A stretch of DNA of 64,000 nucleotides, from the NCBI RefSeq assembly GCF_018294505.1, contig NC_057807.1:172213498-172277497 (forward strand), in the 5' to 3' direction. The translations under genes and the position numbers were made by a program. Each line of letters opens with the position of its first letter. Position 1 is the first letter of the stretch. The DNA comes from Triticum aestivum. Lineage: Eukaryota; Streptophyta; Magnoliopsida; Poales; Poaceae. Positions 34,717 through 46,895 of the stretch are shown here, piece after piece. The notes beneath the pieces were generated by a model. It was given only the letters and a program-made list of their open reading frames with translations. It did not search any database and had not been told where the DNA came from.

Positions 34717-35106
34717 AGTAACAACCTCAGCAAAAATTTTGGCAGTCCGGATACCAAGGACCGCAATGGCAGGTCACGTCGCAACAAGAACAAATGCCGC
34801 GTTAACGGCAATATCACTGAGGATACGGCAGTCAACGCCAGATTCAGAGGCTCCAAACCCGGTCAGCGGAAAAAGCCATTCAAAAGAACTACTCCGGGTC
34901 CGTCCAATTTAGACCGAATACTCGACCGCTCTTGCCAGATACACGGCACCCCCGAAAAGCCAGCCAATCACACCAACAGGGATTGTTGGGTATTCAAGCA
35001 GGCAGGCAAGTTAATTGCTGAAAACAATGACAAGGGGCTGCATAGCGATGACGAGGAAGAGACCCGGGCGCCGAACAATAGAGGACAGAAGGGTTTCCCC
35101 CCACAA

Positions 35107-35838
35107 GTGCGGATGGTGAACATGATATACGCAACCCACATACCCAAAAGGGAGCGGAAGCGTGCACTCAGGGACGTATACGCGATGGAGCCAGTCGCCC
35201 CAAAGTTCAATCCTTGGTCCTCTTGCCCGATCACTTTTGATCGAAGGGACCACCCAACCAGCATCCGCCACGGAGCATTCGCCGCATTGGTTTTAGACCC
35301 AATCGTCGATGGATTTCACCTCACCAGAGTCCTGATGGACGGCGGCAGCAGCCTGAACCTACTTTATCAGGATACAGTGCACAAGATGGGCATAGACCCC
35401 TCAAGGATTAAACCCACAAAGACGACCTTTAAAGGCGTCATACCAGGTGTAGAGGCCAATTGTACAGGCTCAGTTACACTGGAAGTGGTCTTCGGATCCC
35501 CGGATAACTTCCAAAGCGAGGAGTTAATCTTCGACATAGTTCCGTTCCGCAGTGGCTATCATGCTCTGCTCGGACGGACCGCGTTTGCAAAGTTCAACAC
35601 GGTGCCGCACTACGCATACCTCAAGCTCAAGATGCCAGGCCCTCGAGGAGTCATCACGGTCAACGGAAACACTGAACGCTCTCTCCAAACGGAGGAACAT
35701 ACAGCGGCTCTCGTGGCAGAAGTACAGTGCAGCCTCTTAAGGCAATTCTCGAGTCCGGCCGTTAAGCGACCGGACACGGCTAAACGCGCCCGGAGTAACA
35801 TACAACAAGACCACCTGGCACGTTCCGAGCACGCGTAG
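35107..35838 (+). CDS. Retroviral-type aspartic protease domain of the outer Gypsy element
   Basis: The open frame of 243 codons contains V-L-M-D-G-G-S-S-L-N-L-L-Y, the Tat-lineage form of the aspartic protease active site (D-G-G in place of D-T/S-G). It continues with F-R-S-G-Y-H-A-L-L-G-R-T-A-F and ends with Y-L-K-L-K-M-P-G-P-R-G-V-I. It is closely similar in order to 51632-50646 of the nested Tat element. The frame ends in TAG at 35836-35838 and nothing resembling RT follows, so the polyprotein stops here. This ORF is intact in the DNA but lies behind gag stops. Confidence 0.8.
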   Translation: MRMVNMIYATHIPKRERKRALRDVYAMEPVAPKFNPWSSCPITFDRRDHPTSIRHGAFAALVLDPIVDGFHLTRVLMDGGSSLNLLYQDTVHKMGIDPSRIKPTKTTFKGVIPGVEANCTGSVTLEVVFGSPDNFQSEELIFDIVPFRSGYHALLGRTAFAKFNTVPHYAYLKLKMPGPRGVITVNGNTERSLQTEEHTAALVAEVQCSLLRQFSSPAVKRPDTAKRARSNIQQDHLARSEHA

Positions 35839-37059
35839 CAATGCAGCCCCAACCCCAGCCCTTGCAAAATTGCAAGACTGGTCCTTCGCGTACATCATTA
35901 CGCTCTTGAGATACCATGGGCATAGGGGGAGGGGATCGACCACGACAGGCCCAGAATGCGGTTTAACCACACCAGGGGCTCCCAAGTGTGTCATCTTTTT
36001 TTCCTTTTTCTTTTTTTTACCCACAGGACTCCGTTCACCAGAGGCCCTGTCCGGCAGTAGACCTGCCGAACTCACGATGCAACAGCCAGGGAAGGAGAAA
36101 GGCTACGACGAGTATCCAGGTGGTCTCCATTACGAGCATTAAATCTGTTTTATACACCATTCCGTAGCCTACCCCTGGAGTGGGACATGTTTAATAGTCC
36201 CATCCCTTGCTTACTGCACTATTTGTACCGTTCTACATTCATGGCAGTATTTTTTGAATAAACAACGCATCGCCTTTTTGCTTATAATTGCATTCCTTCC
36301 TTATACATATGTTCATTTATGACATGTTGCATCCGTACACTTTGGTACGGCTAGAAACACCAGGGGCTTAAAGTTCCCCATATTATGGTGTGATAAGTCC
36401 GAACACTTTCACAAGTGCGGCACCCCGAACTTATAGCATTATATGCATCGGCTCTGAATCATGTCTTGGGTCAATAGTTGGATTTGCCCGGCTTCCATGT
36501 TTTGGTACCTTACGTTCCGTTGTATCGGCTAAGGTAGCACTGGGAGAACCACTGCGATTGCGCCCCAGTTGAGCTGGGCGAGCGCCTCAGTGGAGAAAGC
36601 TAAAACTGACCGTCATGATGAGGCGAGAGCCGGTCGCTGTTCGAGAGGTTTTTTCGAGTCCCTAAAGACTTATGCCGCTTAAAGCGAGGATAGCGCCCTA
36701 AAGGCTTTGTCCGGCCCAGGCGTGGATAGCGCCCCGAATTCGGCCTTCCGAATACTAGGGGCTTCGCCGAAATTTAAAATTATAGAATTCTATGGCTAAG
36801 TGAGAGTGTTCAAGCACTATAAGTCCGGTTGCCTTGTTCGTTGTGTTGAGCGCCTCCCTAGATGGACCCAAAAATGGGAACAAGAGCGCTCAAGTTTATC
36901 CCGAACACCCCAGCACTTGTGGCATGGGGGCTGAAGCCGACGACTTGCCATCTCTCAGATTTGATAAACGGCCGCACAGAAGGTAATATTTTAAATCAAT
37001 AAGCGTTGCTTAGCGCATACGAACAAAGTTTTCGGCGCACAGGATAACAAAATGCGAGT
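35839..37059. other. Non-coding spacer where RT and integrase would be expected
   Basis: No RT, RNase H or integrase motif is present in any frame. The stretch holds T-rich runs (36000-36020), AT-rich DNA around 36230-36320, and a region around 36590-36780 with repeated GATAGCGCC and GAGC motifs. It separates the protease from the 3' end of the antisense gene. Confidence 0.7.
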
Positions 37060-40019
37060 CTACTCAAATATTACATCCTTGGAGCACTCACCTGCAATAA
37101 TGCGGGCACCCTTCAGGACACCCTTATAATACATCTCGGGTGTGCGATACTCCTTGCCCGGCGGTGGCGCGTCCGTCACAAGCTTCTCAGCATCCATCCT
37201 ACCCCAGTGCACCTTAGCACGGGCAAGGGCCCGACGGGCACCTTCAATGCAGGCGGAGTGCTTGACGACTTCAACCCAGGTACATGCATCCACCAGCCGC
37301 CGCACCAGGCCGAAGTAGCTCCCAGGCATGGCCTCTTTGGGCCATAGCCGAACTATAAGGCCCTTCATGGCCTGTTCAGCCACCTTGTGGAGCTCGACCA
37401 GCTGCTTCAGCTAGTCGCTAAGGGGCACCGGATGTCCGGCCTCAGCATACTGAGACCAGAATACCTTCTCCGTCGAGCTCCCCTCCTCGGCTCTGTAGAA
37501 AGTGGCAGCATTGGACATGCTACGGGGCAGATCTGCGAACGCTCCTGGAGAGCTCCGAATTCGGTTAAGTAACAGGTAATTCACTTTAACATGCTTGCTT
37601 TGCATTAAGAATGCCTTACCCACCGCTATTTTCTTCAAATCCTCGATTTCCTGGAGGGCCTTGTGGGCATCGGCCTTAGCGGCTTTGGCACTCTCAAGAG
37701 CCGACGCAAGCTCGGACTCTCGAGTCTTCGAGTCATGCTCCAAACTCTCGTGCTTTTCCACGAGAGCCTGGAGCTCTTGCTGTACCTCCGCCACCCGCGC
37801 CTCCTGCTTCTCTCGCTCGGCTCGTTCCGCGGCCGCATTGCATTCGGCCGCGGACACCGCCACCTTTAGGGTTGCCACCTCGTTCGTGGCCCCTGGAGTA
37901 CCCACGTTATCCTTGTTATTTCTCTTGCAACCAAATCCTTTTCTGTAAGGTACAACTTTAATATGGTGTTACTCACCTTCCTTGTCCTCGAGCTGCTTCT
38001 TGGCACGGTCGAGCTCGTTCTCGGACCGCTCGAGGCCTTGCTTCAAAGCATTGACCTCCGCAGTCAGTGCGGCAGAGGTGAGCAGCGTAGCCTGCAATCC
38101 CATATTGACATATTTTTAAGACTCCTGCGTATATCTTTCTAGATCCTCAGTCCGGCTTTTGTTTCCGAACACCGAACCGAGCATCAGGGGCTACTGTCTA
38201 TGCGGTATTATATTACATATCTTAAAATTCTTACCTCAAAGCCTGTTAGAAGGCTGCTGCAGGCCTCGGTCAGCCCGCTCTTGGCGAGCTGAACCTACTG
38301 AATCACCGCACTCATGACAATGCGGTGTTCTTCTTCGATGGAAGTGCCGTTGAGCGCCTCCAGCAAGTTATCTGGCGCCTCTGGTTGGACTGAGGCTGCC
38401 GGTGTCACAGTCTTGCCCTTCTTACGAAGGGGCCGCCCGCCGGACTCCGGAACCACTACAGGTTCCGGTGCGGAGTCCGGTGCAAAGTCCGGGAGGTTGC
38501 CCTGCGGCACCTCCGGGGCGTCCTCCTCCTGGTGGGTCCCTTCCTAGGATCCCACCTCGGCGTCGTTAGCATCACGGGGGGTGGAGGCGGTCGGAAGAGA
38601 ATCCATATCCGACGTGCCCAAGGACCCGCTCGACAAAGCGGGAAGATCATCCTTGGGCGGACTGCAGGGTTGTATGCGGCATTAGAAAGACACCATGTGA
38701 TAAAAAGAAAAATTATAAATCATCTAGGAGTCCTGATACTTACGATCTCGCCAGGTGCTTGGCCCTTGAGGGCCACTCCTCGTCGCCGTCGCCGACGTTG
38801 GCGAAACAGTCCGGGGGAAGGGTCCTTCCCTTCTTGGACCCTTCGGCCCCCCTCGTTGGGGAGGCCTTCCTCTTTTTCTCTCCCCCCGCTGGGGGAGAGG
38901 CCTCTTTCTTCTCCTCCTCGTCCTCGTGGGAGGAGTCCGCCTCGGCGTCATCGGACGATGAGTCCGATGCCACCTGACGCCGGGAACTCCTTCAGGTTCC
39001 CGTGGCCTTCTTCTTGGCCTTCTTCTCCGGCACTACGTAAAGTGTCGGGACCAGCAGCCCTGTCAAACGGGCATCCGCTGGGTCTTCTGGAAGGGGAGCC
39101 GGACAGTTAACCTGTCCGGACGTCGCCTGCCAGGACTGTTAAAGGTATTGGGAGTTTAGATCCCGCATAAAGTCAAAACATGAAAAGCAAGTGTCCCATA
39201 AAGGATAACATGGCTTACCTCGCCAGCCGGACGCTGCGAGCTAAATCTGCGATCTTCGGTAGCGGATGCGGGAGCTTCGGCGCCCTTGAACAGCACCCTC
39301 CAGGCCTCTTTGTACGTAGTATCGAAGAGCCCGCTCAAGGTCCGGTGCTGTGCCGGATCAAACTCCCACAAATTGGAGTCCCGTTGCTGGCAGGGGAGAA
39401 TCCGGCGGATGAGCATGACCTGGATCACGTTGACAAGCTTGAGCTTCTTGTTCACGAGGGTTTGGAGACAGGACTGGAGTCCGGTCAGCTCTTCTGAACT
39501 ACCCCATAGCAGGCCCTTCTCTTTCCAGGAGGTGAGCTGCATGGGGATGCCAGATCTGAATTCGGGGGCCGCTGCCCATTTAGGGTCACGCGGCTCGGTG
39601 ATGTAGAACCACCCCGATTGCCACCCTTTGATGGATTCCATGAAGACGCCCTCGAGCCAAGTGACGTTGGGCATTTTTCCCACCATGGCGCCTCCGCACT
39701 CCGCTTGGCTGCCCTTCACAACCTTCGGCTTGACATTGAAGGTCTTTAGCCACAAGCCGAAGTGGGGCTGGATGCAGAGGAAGGCCTCGCACACGATGAT
39801 AAGCGCCGAGATATTGAGGATAAAATTTGGGGCCAGATCGTGGAAATCCAGGCCGTAGTAGAACATGAGCCCCCAGACAAAGGGGTGGAGTGGGAAGTCT
39901 AGTCCGCATAGGAAATGGGGAAGGAATACCACTCTCTCATGGGGCCTGGGGGTGGGGATGAGCCGCCCCTCGTCGGGGAGCCGGTGCGTAATGTCGCTGG
40001 ACAGATATCTCGAGTGCAC
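37060..40019 (-). pseudogene. Antisense multi-exon gene of the outer Gypsy element (putative gypsy-type transposon / Transposase_28-like protein)
   Basis: The first exon (40019-39219) begins M-H-S-R-Y-L-S and contains P-R-P-H-E-R-V-V-F-L-P-H-F, G-L-D-F-P-L-H-P-F and C-E-A-F-L-C-I-Q-P-H-F, the conserved block of the plant family called putative gypsy type transposon. Plausible GT/AG junctions give further exons at 39135-38744, 38661-38235, 38091-37977 and 37942-37060. The third encodes Ser/Pro-rich and acidic parts, the last a long coiled coil (A-E-R-E-K-Q-E-A) and ends C-S-K-D-V-I-F-E. In-frame TAG codons near 38297 and 37408 break this copy. Its role is unknown. Position and antisense orientation match extra ORFs described in Tat-lineage elements. 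Confidence 0.75.
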
Positions 40020-40052
40020 GGAGATGGATAAGCAAAGGAGGAAGAAGGCGTA

Positions 40053-40519
40053 GGTAAAAGAGGTGGATCCTTATCCCCTTATATATGGGCGGACGAAACT
40101 ATGCGTCCCCACCGGCCTGGTAAAACTCGCTTATCTCCCAAGCGCCACAATCAATGGCGTGGTTGGGTTACCCACGTCCGTATTGATGGGAATCCCGGAA
40201 TAAGGGGAACACGATGTCTGCTTCGACAAGACGTGCCAAGGAAACCGCTTCGCTAAACGCGCTGAGGTGGTATAATAAAAACGATTCGAGTAAAAGCTTG
40301 GTTGTGGTGTGACGTCACGCCACAAAATACGTCAGCAGATTGAACTTGTGTAAATATTATTCTCTCTACGGTGGTATGTGGAATTTATTTTGCAGAGCCG
40401 GACACTATCCTGTTGTTCACAATCTTCTATGAATTATTCGGAGGAGGAACCCGCCTTGCAATGCCGAAGACAATATGCGCGCCGGACTCGTCGTCATTGA
40501 AGCCTGGTTCACGGGCTAG
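40053..40519. other. Upstream region of the antisense gene and end of the outer Gypsy internal domain
   Basis: Minus-strand TATA-like sequence (plus CTTATATATGGGC at 40078-40090) lies about 60 bases upstream of the antisense ATG. No other gene is present. The expected polypurine tract before 40520 is weak. Confidence 0.5.
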
Positions 40520-40833
40520 TGAGGGAGTCCTGGACTAGGGGGTGTCCGGATAGCCGAACTATCATCATCGGCCGGACTCCAAGACTATGAAGATACAAGA
40601 TTGAAGACTTCGTCCCGTGTCCGGATGGGACTTTCCTTGGCATGGAAGGCAAGCTTGGCGATACGGATATGTAGATCTCCTACCATTGTAACCGACTCTG
40701 TGTAACCCTAGCCCTCTCCGGCGTCTATATAAACCGGAGGGTTTTAGTCCGTAGGACAACAACAATCATAACATAGGCTAGCTTCTAGGGTTTAGCCTCC
40801 TTGATCTCGTGGTTGATCCACTCTTGTACTACC
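40520..40833 (+). repeat. 3' LTR of the outer Gypsy element, first part (314 bp)
   Basis: It matches 20949-21262 with about ten substitutions and stops at the CTACC target site where the Tat element entered. It continues at 54190. Confidence 0.95.
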
Positions 40834-41357
40834 TGTCGTGGTTCTAACTCTGACAGTAGAGTGGGGGGTAGGTATGGAGAGGCAAGGTCTTAGCTATGGA
40901 GAGGTTGTAAACACAAGAGATGTACGAGTTCAGGCCCTTCTCTGAGGAAGTAAAAGCCCTACGTCTTGGAGCCCGGAGGCGGTCGAGTGGATTATGTGTA
41001 TATGAATTACAGGGGTGCGAACCCTTCACACTGAGGTGGGGGGTGGCTTATATAGTGCCTGCCAGACCCCTCCGGCCCTCAGTAATGCAGGGTTTAAAGT
41101 ACATTAAGTCTGGGGCGTTACTGGTAACGCCCCACATAAAGTGTCTTAACTACCATAAAGTCTACTTAATTACAGACCGTTGTAGTACAGAGTGCCACTT
41201 GACCTCCTGGTGGTCGAGTGAGTCTTCATGGTCGAGTCCTTCAAGTCAGTCGAGTGGAGTCCTCGTAAGTCGACTGGAGTGATCTCTTCTAAGGGCGTCC
41301 TTGGGTAGGGTATTTAGATCAGGTTTATGACCCTACCCTAGGTACATGACTCCATCA
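40834..41357 (-). repeat. LTR of the Tat element (3' LTR in its own sense, 524 bp)
   Basis: On the plus strand it reads TGTCGTGGTTCTAAC to GACTCCATCA. A minus-strand TATATAAG box is at 41047-41054. A polypurine tract, the reverse complement of TTATCCCCCGAATGG, adjoins at 41358-41372. Confidence 0.95.
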
Positions 41358-41907
41358 TTATCCCCCGAATGGATTGAGGCTTGAGTGAGGAAGGAGTTGA
41401 TGTTGTTTCCGACTGGCTTTGGCATGCTGGTCATGCGTTGTCTTGGACCAATAATCTCTTTGTTGATAACTAGCAATTTTTCTTCAGTCGACTCGATCCA
41501 TTCTTTTCTTTCGTCGAGTGACCTTTTGAACTTAACAATTTCTGAGCGACGGGTCGCGGGAAATCCCGAGTCTGACAGACCGATCTGCCGTTTTCGGATT
41601 CTGCGGGATACGAAATTTGGGGAAGCACGCGAAGCGGGGCGGACTGCAGCGTTCGGATGGGATAGGGCTTAAACGCCTCGATCCTCGCGCCGCCTTTTTC
41701 GCCACGTATCACGTCCGCGCAACTGTTTCGGGATGTGATTGGATTGGCCGGGCCCACCTATCATCCACTCGGAAGGGATCTTATAAAGGCGCCCGGCGAG
41801 GGTTTTTGAACAGTATCTCTGCATTCTCTCTCCGCTCTCTCCGCCTCCGCCCACCGCGCCCGCTCTCGCCTCCGCACAACTGCTCCTCGCGCGTCTCGCC
41901 GGCAGCC

Positions 41908-44900
41908 ATGGTGAAGGAGAAGACGGCGGCGTTGGAACGCGCGAAGAAGGCGTCAGCGACGGGGAAGGCAAAGGGGAGAACCACCAGTCGCGGCGGGTCT
42001 TCGTCTAGATCTCGTCTGCCGAACGCCTGGGTCCAGGGAGATTGGATCCGGTCGACCATCACGAAGAAGGATCTCCTCGACATGGCCAACGACGGTCTGA
42101 TCCCCCACGGAGCAGCAAGGCTATCGGGGAAGGAGTGGCAGCCCCAGCCGGAAGAGGGTGAGTGCGTGCTTCTGGCTACCCACGTTGACCGCGGATTTTC
42201 TTTGCCACCGAGTGTTTTCTTCCGTGGTTTCTTGAACTTCTTTGGAGCGCAACTCCACCACTTCGACCCAAACTCCATCGCATATCTCGCTGCCTTTGTA
42301 TCCATGTGTGAGAACTTTCTTGGTTGCCGACCACGCGGGGGACTATTGAAGCACATATTCACGTGTCGCTCTTAGACCGTGAAGAAGGCGAGTCCAGACG
42401 ACGATAAAACCAAGGTCATTCAGATGTGTGGAGGTCTAGGGATCCAGATGAGGAACAAGAGCACTTTCCCAACGATGACCCTTCCTGAGTCGGTCAGAGG
42501 CTGGCAGTCGACTTGGTTTTACTGCAAGGACGAGTCGACACCGGGGCAGTCGAGTGGCCTCCCTCCGTTTACCATGGACCGAGCCAACAAACCCTCTTCT
42601 CTGAAGGTGCTCCCGGAGGAGAAAGCTGATGTGAAGATGCTGATGGAGCGCGTGGTCCGGTTGGTTCGTGAAGGAGTGACAGGTATGGATCTCTTGGAGG
42701 TTTTCCTTAGACGTCGCATCCAGCCTCTCCAGTACAGAGGCCATTGCATGTGGCTGTACTGCGGGACCGAAGATGAGACTCGGATCAACCCAGAAGCAGT
42801 CGACGATGCCACTCTGGAAAGATGGATGGCCGCGGTTACTGGGAACAAGGATAACCCTCGTGGAGCTCGGAGGATTCCTCCACTCGACCATTCCAGCACT
42901 CCAGACAAGGTATGCCCACTTTATCTTCGATTGTATTCTTGCCATGCTTACTCCGTTTCCACTGCAATTTGGTCGATCGATATTTGTCTTGACGTCTGTC
43001 AGGTCCTCACCGAACTGTACTCGATGCCCAATGGGGCGCAGACTCCGACTGAAGAGGGAGAAGCGAGCGGGGGCGAGAGCCAGGAGGAGTGGGACTCGGA
43101 TGCTGCTGAAGAAGATGATGATGATGATGACGATGAGGAGGAAGAAGAAGAGGAGGAGGAGGTCGCACCACCGCGCTCGGAAAGGCGGTCGAAGCTTGTC
43201 CATGACCCTGTGACTGAACGTGGTAAGGGGGTTGCGACTGTCGCCCAGTCGACCAAGCACCCTCGGACCACTTCTCCGGTGCCGACTGAAAAGGCTCCGA
43301 AGCAGTCCAGGGTGGCACCGTCGAAGCCGACCAAGGTCCTGCCGAAGATGAAAGTGTCCATCCCCACCATATCAGGGTAAACATGCTGCTTGAGTCTTCT
43401 TGTTTTGCGCGGACTTTATCTTTGATCGACACTTGAGTTAGCCGACTGATTTTTTGGAATTGCAGTGCTGCTACTTCCGAGACCTCAGCCAGGGCCGATG
43501 ACCACGAGATGGAGGATGCTGCGACTTCAATACCTGGTAACACTCTCTTAATTCCATTTTTCGGTTGATTGACTTTTGGTCTCTAATTCCGATTCCTTTC
43601 TTGCAGCTTCATCCAATGTTATCACCCTTCCTGACGACGATGACGACGACGAGGAGCCGCTGAAGCACAGGAGGAGCAGGAAAGCGTCTGCCGACAGGGT
43701 GGTCCAGGATGTGACGGCACCCGAGACTCTGATCGGGGGGGAGGAAGACACCACTCGGCACACCGTGTCCTTCGCGGTGCCGCTGACGAGTGCTCACCCC
43801 ACTTCGTCGAGTGCCGCACAGCCTTCTCTCTTCACGACCCACTATGTCCCAGAGGACCAAGCCAGTGCCGCAAAGGAGGCGATACGCCAAGCGGGAGTCA
43901 TGATGGAGCAGGTGAAGGCCATCCGGGAGGCAAGCCAGGCAGCTTACGACGCGAGTTCCGCCCTTCGAAGCAATGTTCAGGTCAGTCGACCACCGCCTGT
44001 TCTGTTAGGATATGCTATCTGAAAGTCTTTCTTTTCGGAATCCATAGCAGTCACCCACTGGGTGTGTTAATTGAAACTCCGTGTTAGCGGGGGCACGCTG
44101 AGTGCACCCGCTGGGTGTAGTCCCCAAGGCTAAGGTCGACTGCTGGCAGCCGGCCTTAGGCTTTATAAGTAAAGTCTTCCTGTCATTCGACTGAGTCGAA
44201 TGGATTTCTCAAACCGGTGGGGGCACGCTGAGTGCACCCACTGGGTGTAGTCCCCGAGACTGTGGTCGACTGCTTGCAGATGATTACAGTCTGAAGAATA
44301 TGTCTTGTGTTTTTTTTGTGGGTCGACTGGTCGACTCTAGTGGGGGCACGCTGAGTGCACCCACTGGGTGTAGTCCCCGAGACTACGGTCGAATGTTTGT
44401 ATTCGGCTGTAGTCTTAGAAACGCATAATTTTCTCTTATCCACTCGGAAGTGAATTATCCTTGACATTTTGTCGATTGGTTCTTCGCAGAAATCATGTGA
44501 TCTTGTAGCTCGTTATACCGAGATGGAGAACAAGCACACCCAGCTCGAGCTGGATCTGAAGCTGGTCCAGGAGAATCTGACGAAGGCGAAGGAGGAGACC
44601 AAAGGTATGTTCGGTGAGACCTCGACGACTCCTTTTTCCCTTCATTTGTTTCAAAATCTAATCTTGCTGTAACTTGCAGGCAAGGTGAAAGAGGCCCAGA
44701 AGAAAAAAGACCTTGAGCTGGCTGAGAAGATCAAGCTTGCTGACGAGAAGTTAGCTTCAGTCACCAAGCTTGAAGAAGAAAATACTAATCTGAAATCTGC
44801 TCTTGCGATTGCCAACAAGGAGGTAAGTCGACTGAAAACTGACAAAGCCGCCCTGAACAACAAGGCCAGTCAGTTGACTGGGAAGAAGAATGATCTGGAG

Positions 44901-45504
44901 GCCTTCCTGAGTGGACTCGCCAAGAAGTTGTTCCTCATGCTCGAAGGTAATCCTTTACACTCGACAATCATTTTCAACGGTGATCTTTCCATTCGACCAT
45001 TGCCTTGACTCGGTGATTGTCCTTGTAGAATTTTGTCAAAACTTTGAAGAGGAAACTAGTCGGCTGGAACCAAACCTTGACCCCGTCAACTCTCCGGTGA
45101 ACGATGAAGTTGCCATGAATGTGTTCCGACTTGAGTCTCGCGTTGCAGCTGTCGTTGACTATCTTGCAAGGCTGAAGGTCGCTACTTCTCGCATCGACAC
45201 CACGCTCTGGCCCGGGGAGACACTCCAGAATGACCTCGAGTCGCTGATGGCTCGACTAAACACGGTTCCTGGTCGAGTGCAGGAGAGGAAAAAATCCTCC
45301 GCTAGGTGCGGTGCAGATGTTGCTCTGTGTCTGGCCCGAGTCCACTGCAAGGATGTGCGAGAGGACAAGCTGGTGGCTCTTCGGGTGGCCAACACTAAGA
45401 AGCATGACTTCAGGTCCTTCATGGAAACCTTCATCGCTGCTGCCACTCGGATCGCGGACGGAATTGATCTTGACGAGTTTGTTGCACCTTCCAGCCCACC
45501 ATAG
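41908..45504 (+). pseudogene. Antisense seven-exon gene of the Tat element (putative gypsy-type transposon / Transposase_28-like protein)
   Basis: The ATG at 41908 follows a TC-rich leader and starts a basic N terminus. The conserved block follows (A-T-H-V-D-R-G-F-S-L-P, F-F-R-G-F-L-N-F-F, L-H-H-F-D-P-N-S-I). Good GT/AG sites give exons 41908-42909, 43003-43376, 43466-43536, 43607-43980, 44490-44604, 44680-44946 and 45030-45504. Exon 2 has a long Asp/Glu run. Exons 5-7 form a coiled coil ending F-V-A-P-S-S-P-P. One in-frame TAG at 42373-42375 interrupts exon 1. The product's function is unknown. The domain is known only from annotation of plant Gypsy elements. It is transcribed opposite to gag-pol, presumably from its own promoter near 41790-41830. 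Confidence 0.82.
44087..44400 (+). repeat. Intronic tandem repeat, three units of 123-130 bp
   Basis: Within the fourth intron of the antisense gene, GGGGGCACGCTGAGTGCACC followed by GCTGGGTGTAGTCCCC-type sequence starts at about 44088, 44218 and 44341. A partial unit (CACCCACTGGGTGTG) precedes it near 44051. Confidence 0.85.
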
Positions 45505-45731
45505 GAAGGGTAAAAAACTTCTTTGAGCTCAACACTTTAAATTTGCCTCGGTATGCCGAGTGATTTTGTAACCGATAAACCTTAACAGGCTTAGCGCCTG
45601 AGCACTTTCGGTTCCTTTAGGTATCGATCTGAACATGGATTTGATGTTTGAATACGCTTGCTTTTGGCCCGAAATGTCTTTTGCAGGTTTAAAGCAAGAC
45701 GCTCACTGCAGTCGACTTATTCCTTAATTCA

Positions 45732-46387
45732 CTTAGGCGAGCACTGGGCCGCAGCTAAGCCCCCGAGTGAGAGGTTTGCTCTTCACTCGGTAGGGTTTCT
45801 ATACCTTAGGCGAGCACTGGGCTGCAGCTAAGCCTCCGAGTGAGAGATTTGCTCTGCACTCGGTAGGATTTTTATTCCTTAGGCGAGCACTGGGCTGCAG
45901 CTAAGCCCCCGAGTGAGAGGTTTGCTCTTCACTCGGTAGGATTTCTGTACCTTAGGCGAGCACTGGGCTGCAGCTAAGCCTCCGAGTGAGAGGTTTGCTC
46001 TGCAATCGATAGGATTTTTATACCTTAGGCGAGTGCTGGGCTGCAGCTAAGCCCCCGAGTGAGAGGTTTGCTCTTCACTCGGTATGATTTTTATACCTTA
46101 GACGAGCACTGGGCTGCAGCTAAGCCCCCGAGTGAGAGATTTGCTCTTCACTCGGTAGGATTTTTATATCTTAGGCGAGCACTAGGCTGTAGCTAAGCCC
46201 CTAAGTGAGAGGTTTGCTCTTCATTCGGTAGGATTTTTATATCTTAGGCGAGCACTGGGCTGCAGCTAAGCCCCCGAGTGAGAGGTTTGCTCTTCACTCA
46301 GTAGGATTTTTATACCTTAGGCGAGCACTGGGCTTCAGCTAAGCCCCCGAGTGAGAGGTTTGCTCTTCACTCGGTAGGATTTTCATG
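45732..46387 (+). repeat. Tandem array A: nine units of 73 bp
   Basis: Units start CTTAGGCGAGCACTGGGC at 45732, 45805, 45878, 45951, 46024, 46097, 46170, 46243 and 46316, exactly 73 bases apart. Each contains GCTGCAGCTAAGCC and CACTCGGTAGGATTT. It lies between the 3' end of the antisense gene and the 3' end of pol. Confidence 0.95.
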
Positions 46388-46890
46388 TTGTACTTCTGGC
46401 GTAGCTCAGAGGAAAGGGTTGCAGTCGACCTGCACCTCGTCCTCCTTACGACCGCATATTGTACTCGTGGCGTAGCTCGGAGGAGAGGGTTGCAGTCGAC
46501 CTGCACCTCGTCCTCCTTGCTAGCGCATGTTGTATTTGTGGCGTAGCTCAGAGGAGAGGGTTGCAGTCGACCTGCACCTCGTCCTCCTTGCTAGCGCACG
46601 TTGTATTTGTGGCGTAGCTCAGAGGAGAGGGTCGCAGTCGACCTGCACCTCGTCCTCCTTGCTAGCGCACGTTGTATTTGTGGCGTAGCTCAGAGGAGAG
46701 GGTCGCAGTCGACCTGCACCTCGTCCTCCTTGCTAGCGCACGTTGTATTTGTGGCGTAGCTCAGAGGAGAGGGTCGCAGTCGACCTGCACCTCGTCCTCC
46801 TTGCTAGCGCATGTTGTATTTGTGGCGTAGCTCAGAGGAGAGGGTCGCAGTCGACCTGCACCTCGTCCTCCTTGTTAGCGCACGTTGTAC
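46388..46890 (+). repeat. Tandem array B: seven units of 71 bp
   Basis: TTGTA anchors occur at 46388, 46459, 46530, 46601, 46672, 46743, 46814 and 46885, a strict 71-base period. Units read GGCGTAGCTCAGAGGAGAGG then GCAGTCGACCTGCACCTCG. The sequence is unrelated to array A apart from similar length. The array is inserted between two blocks of A-type units. Confidence 0.95.
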
Positions 46891-46895
46891 TTGTA

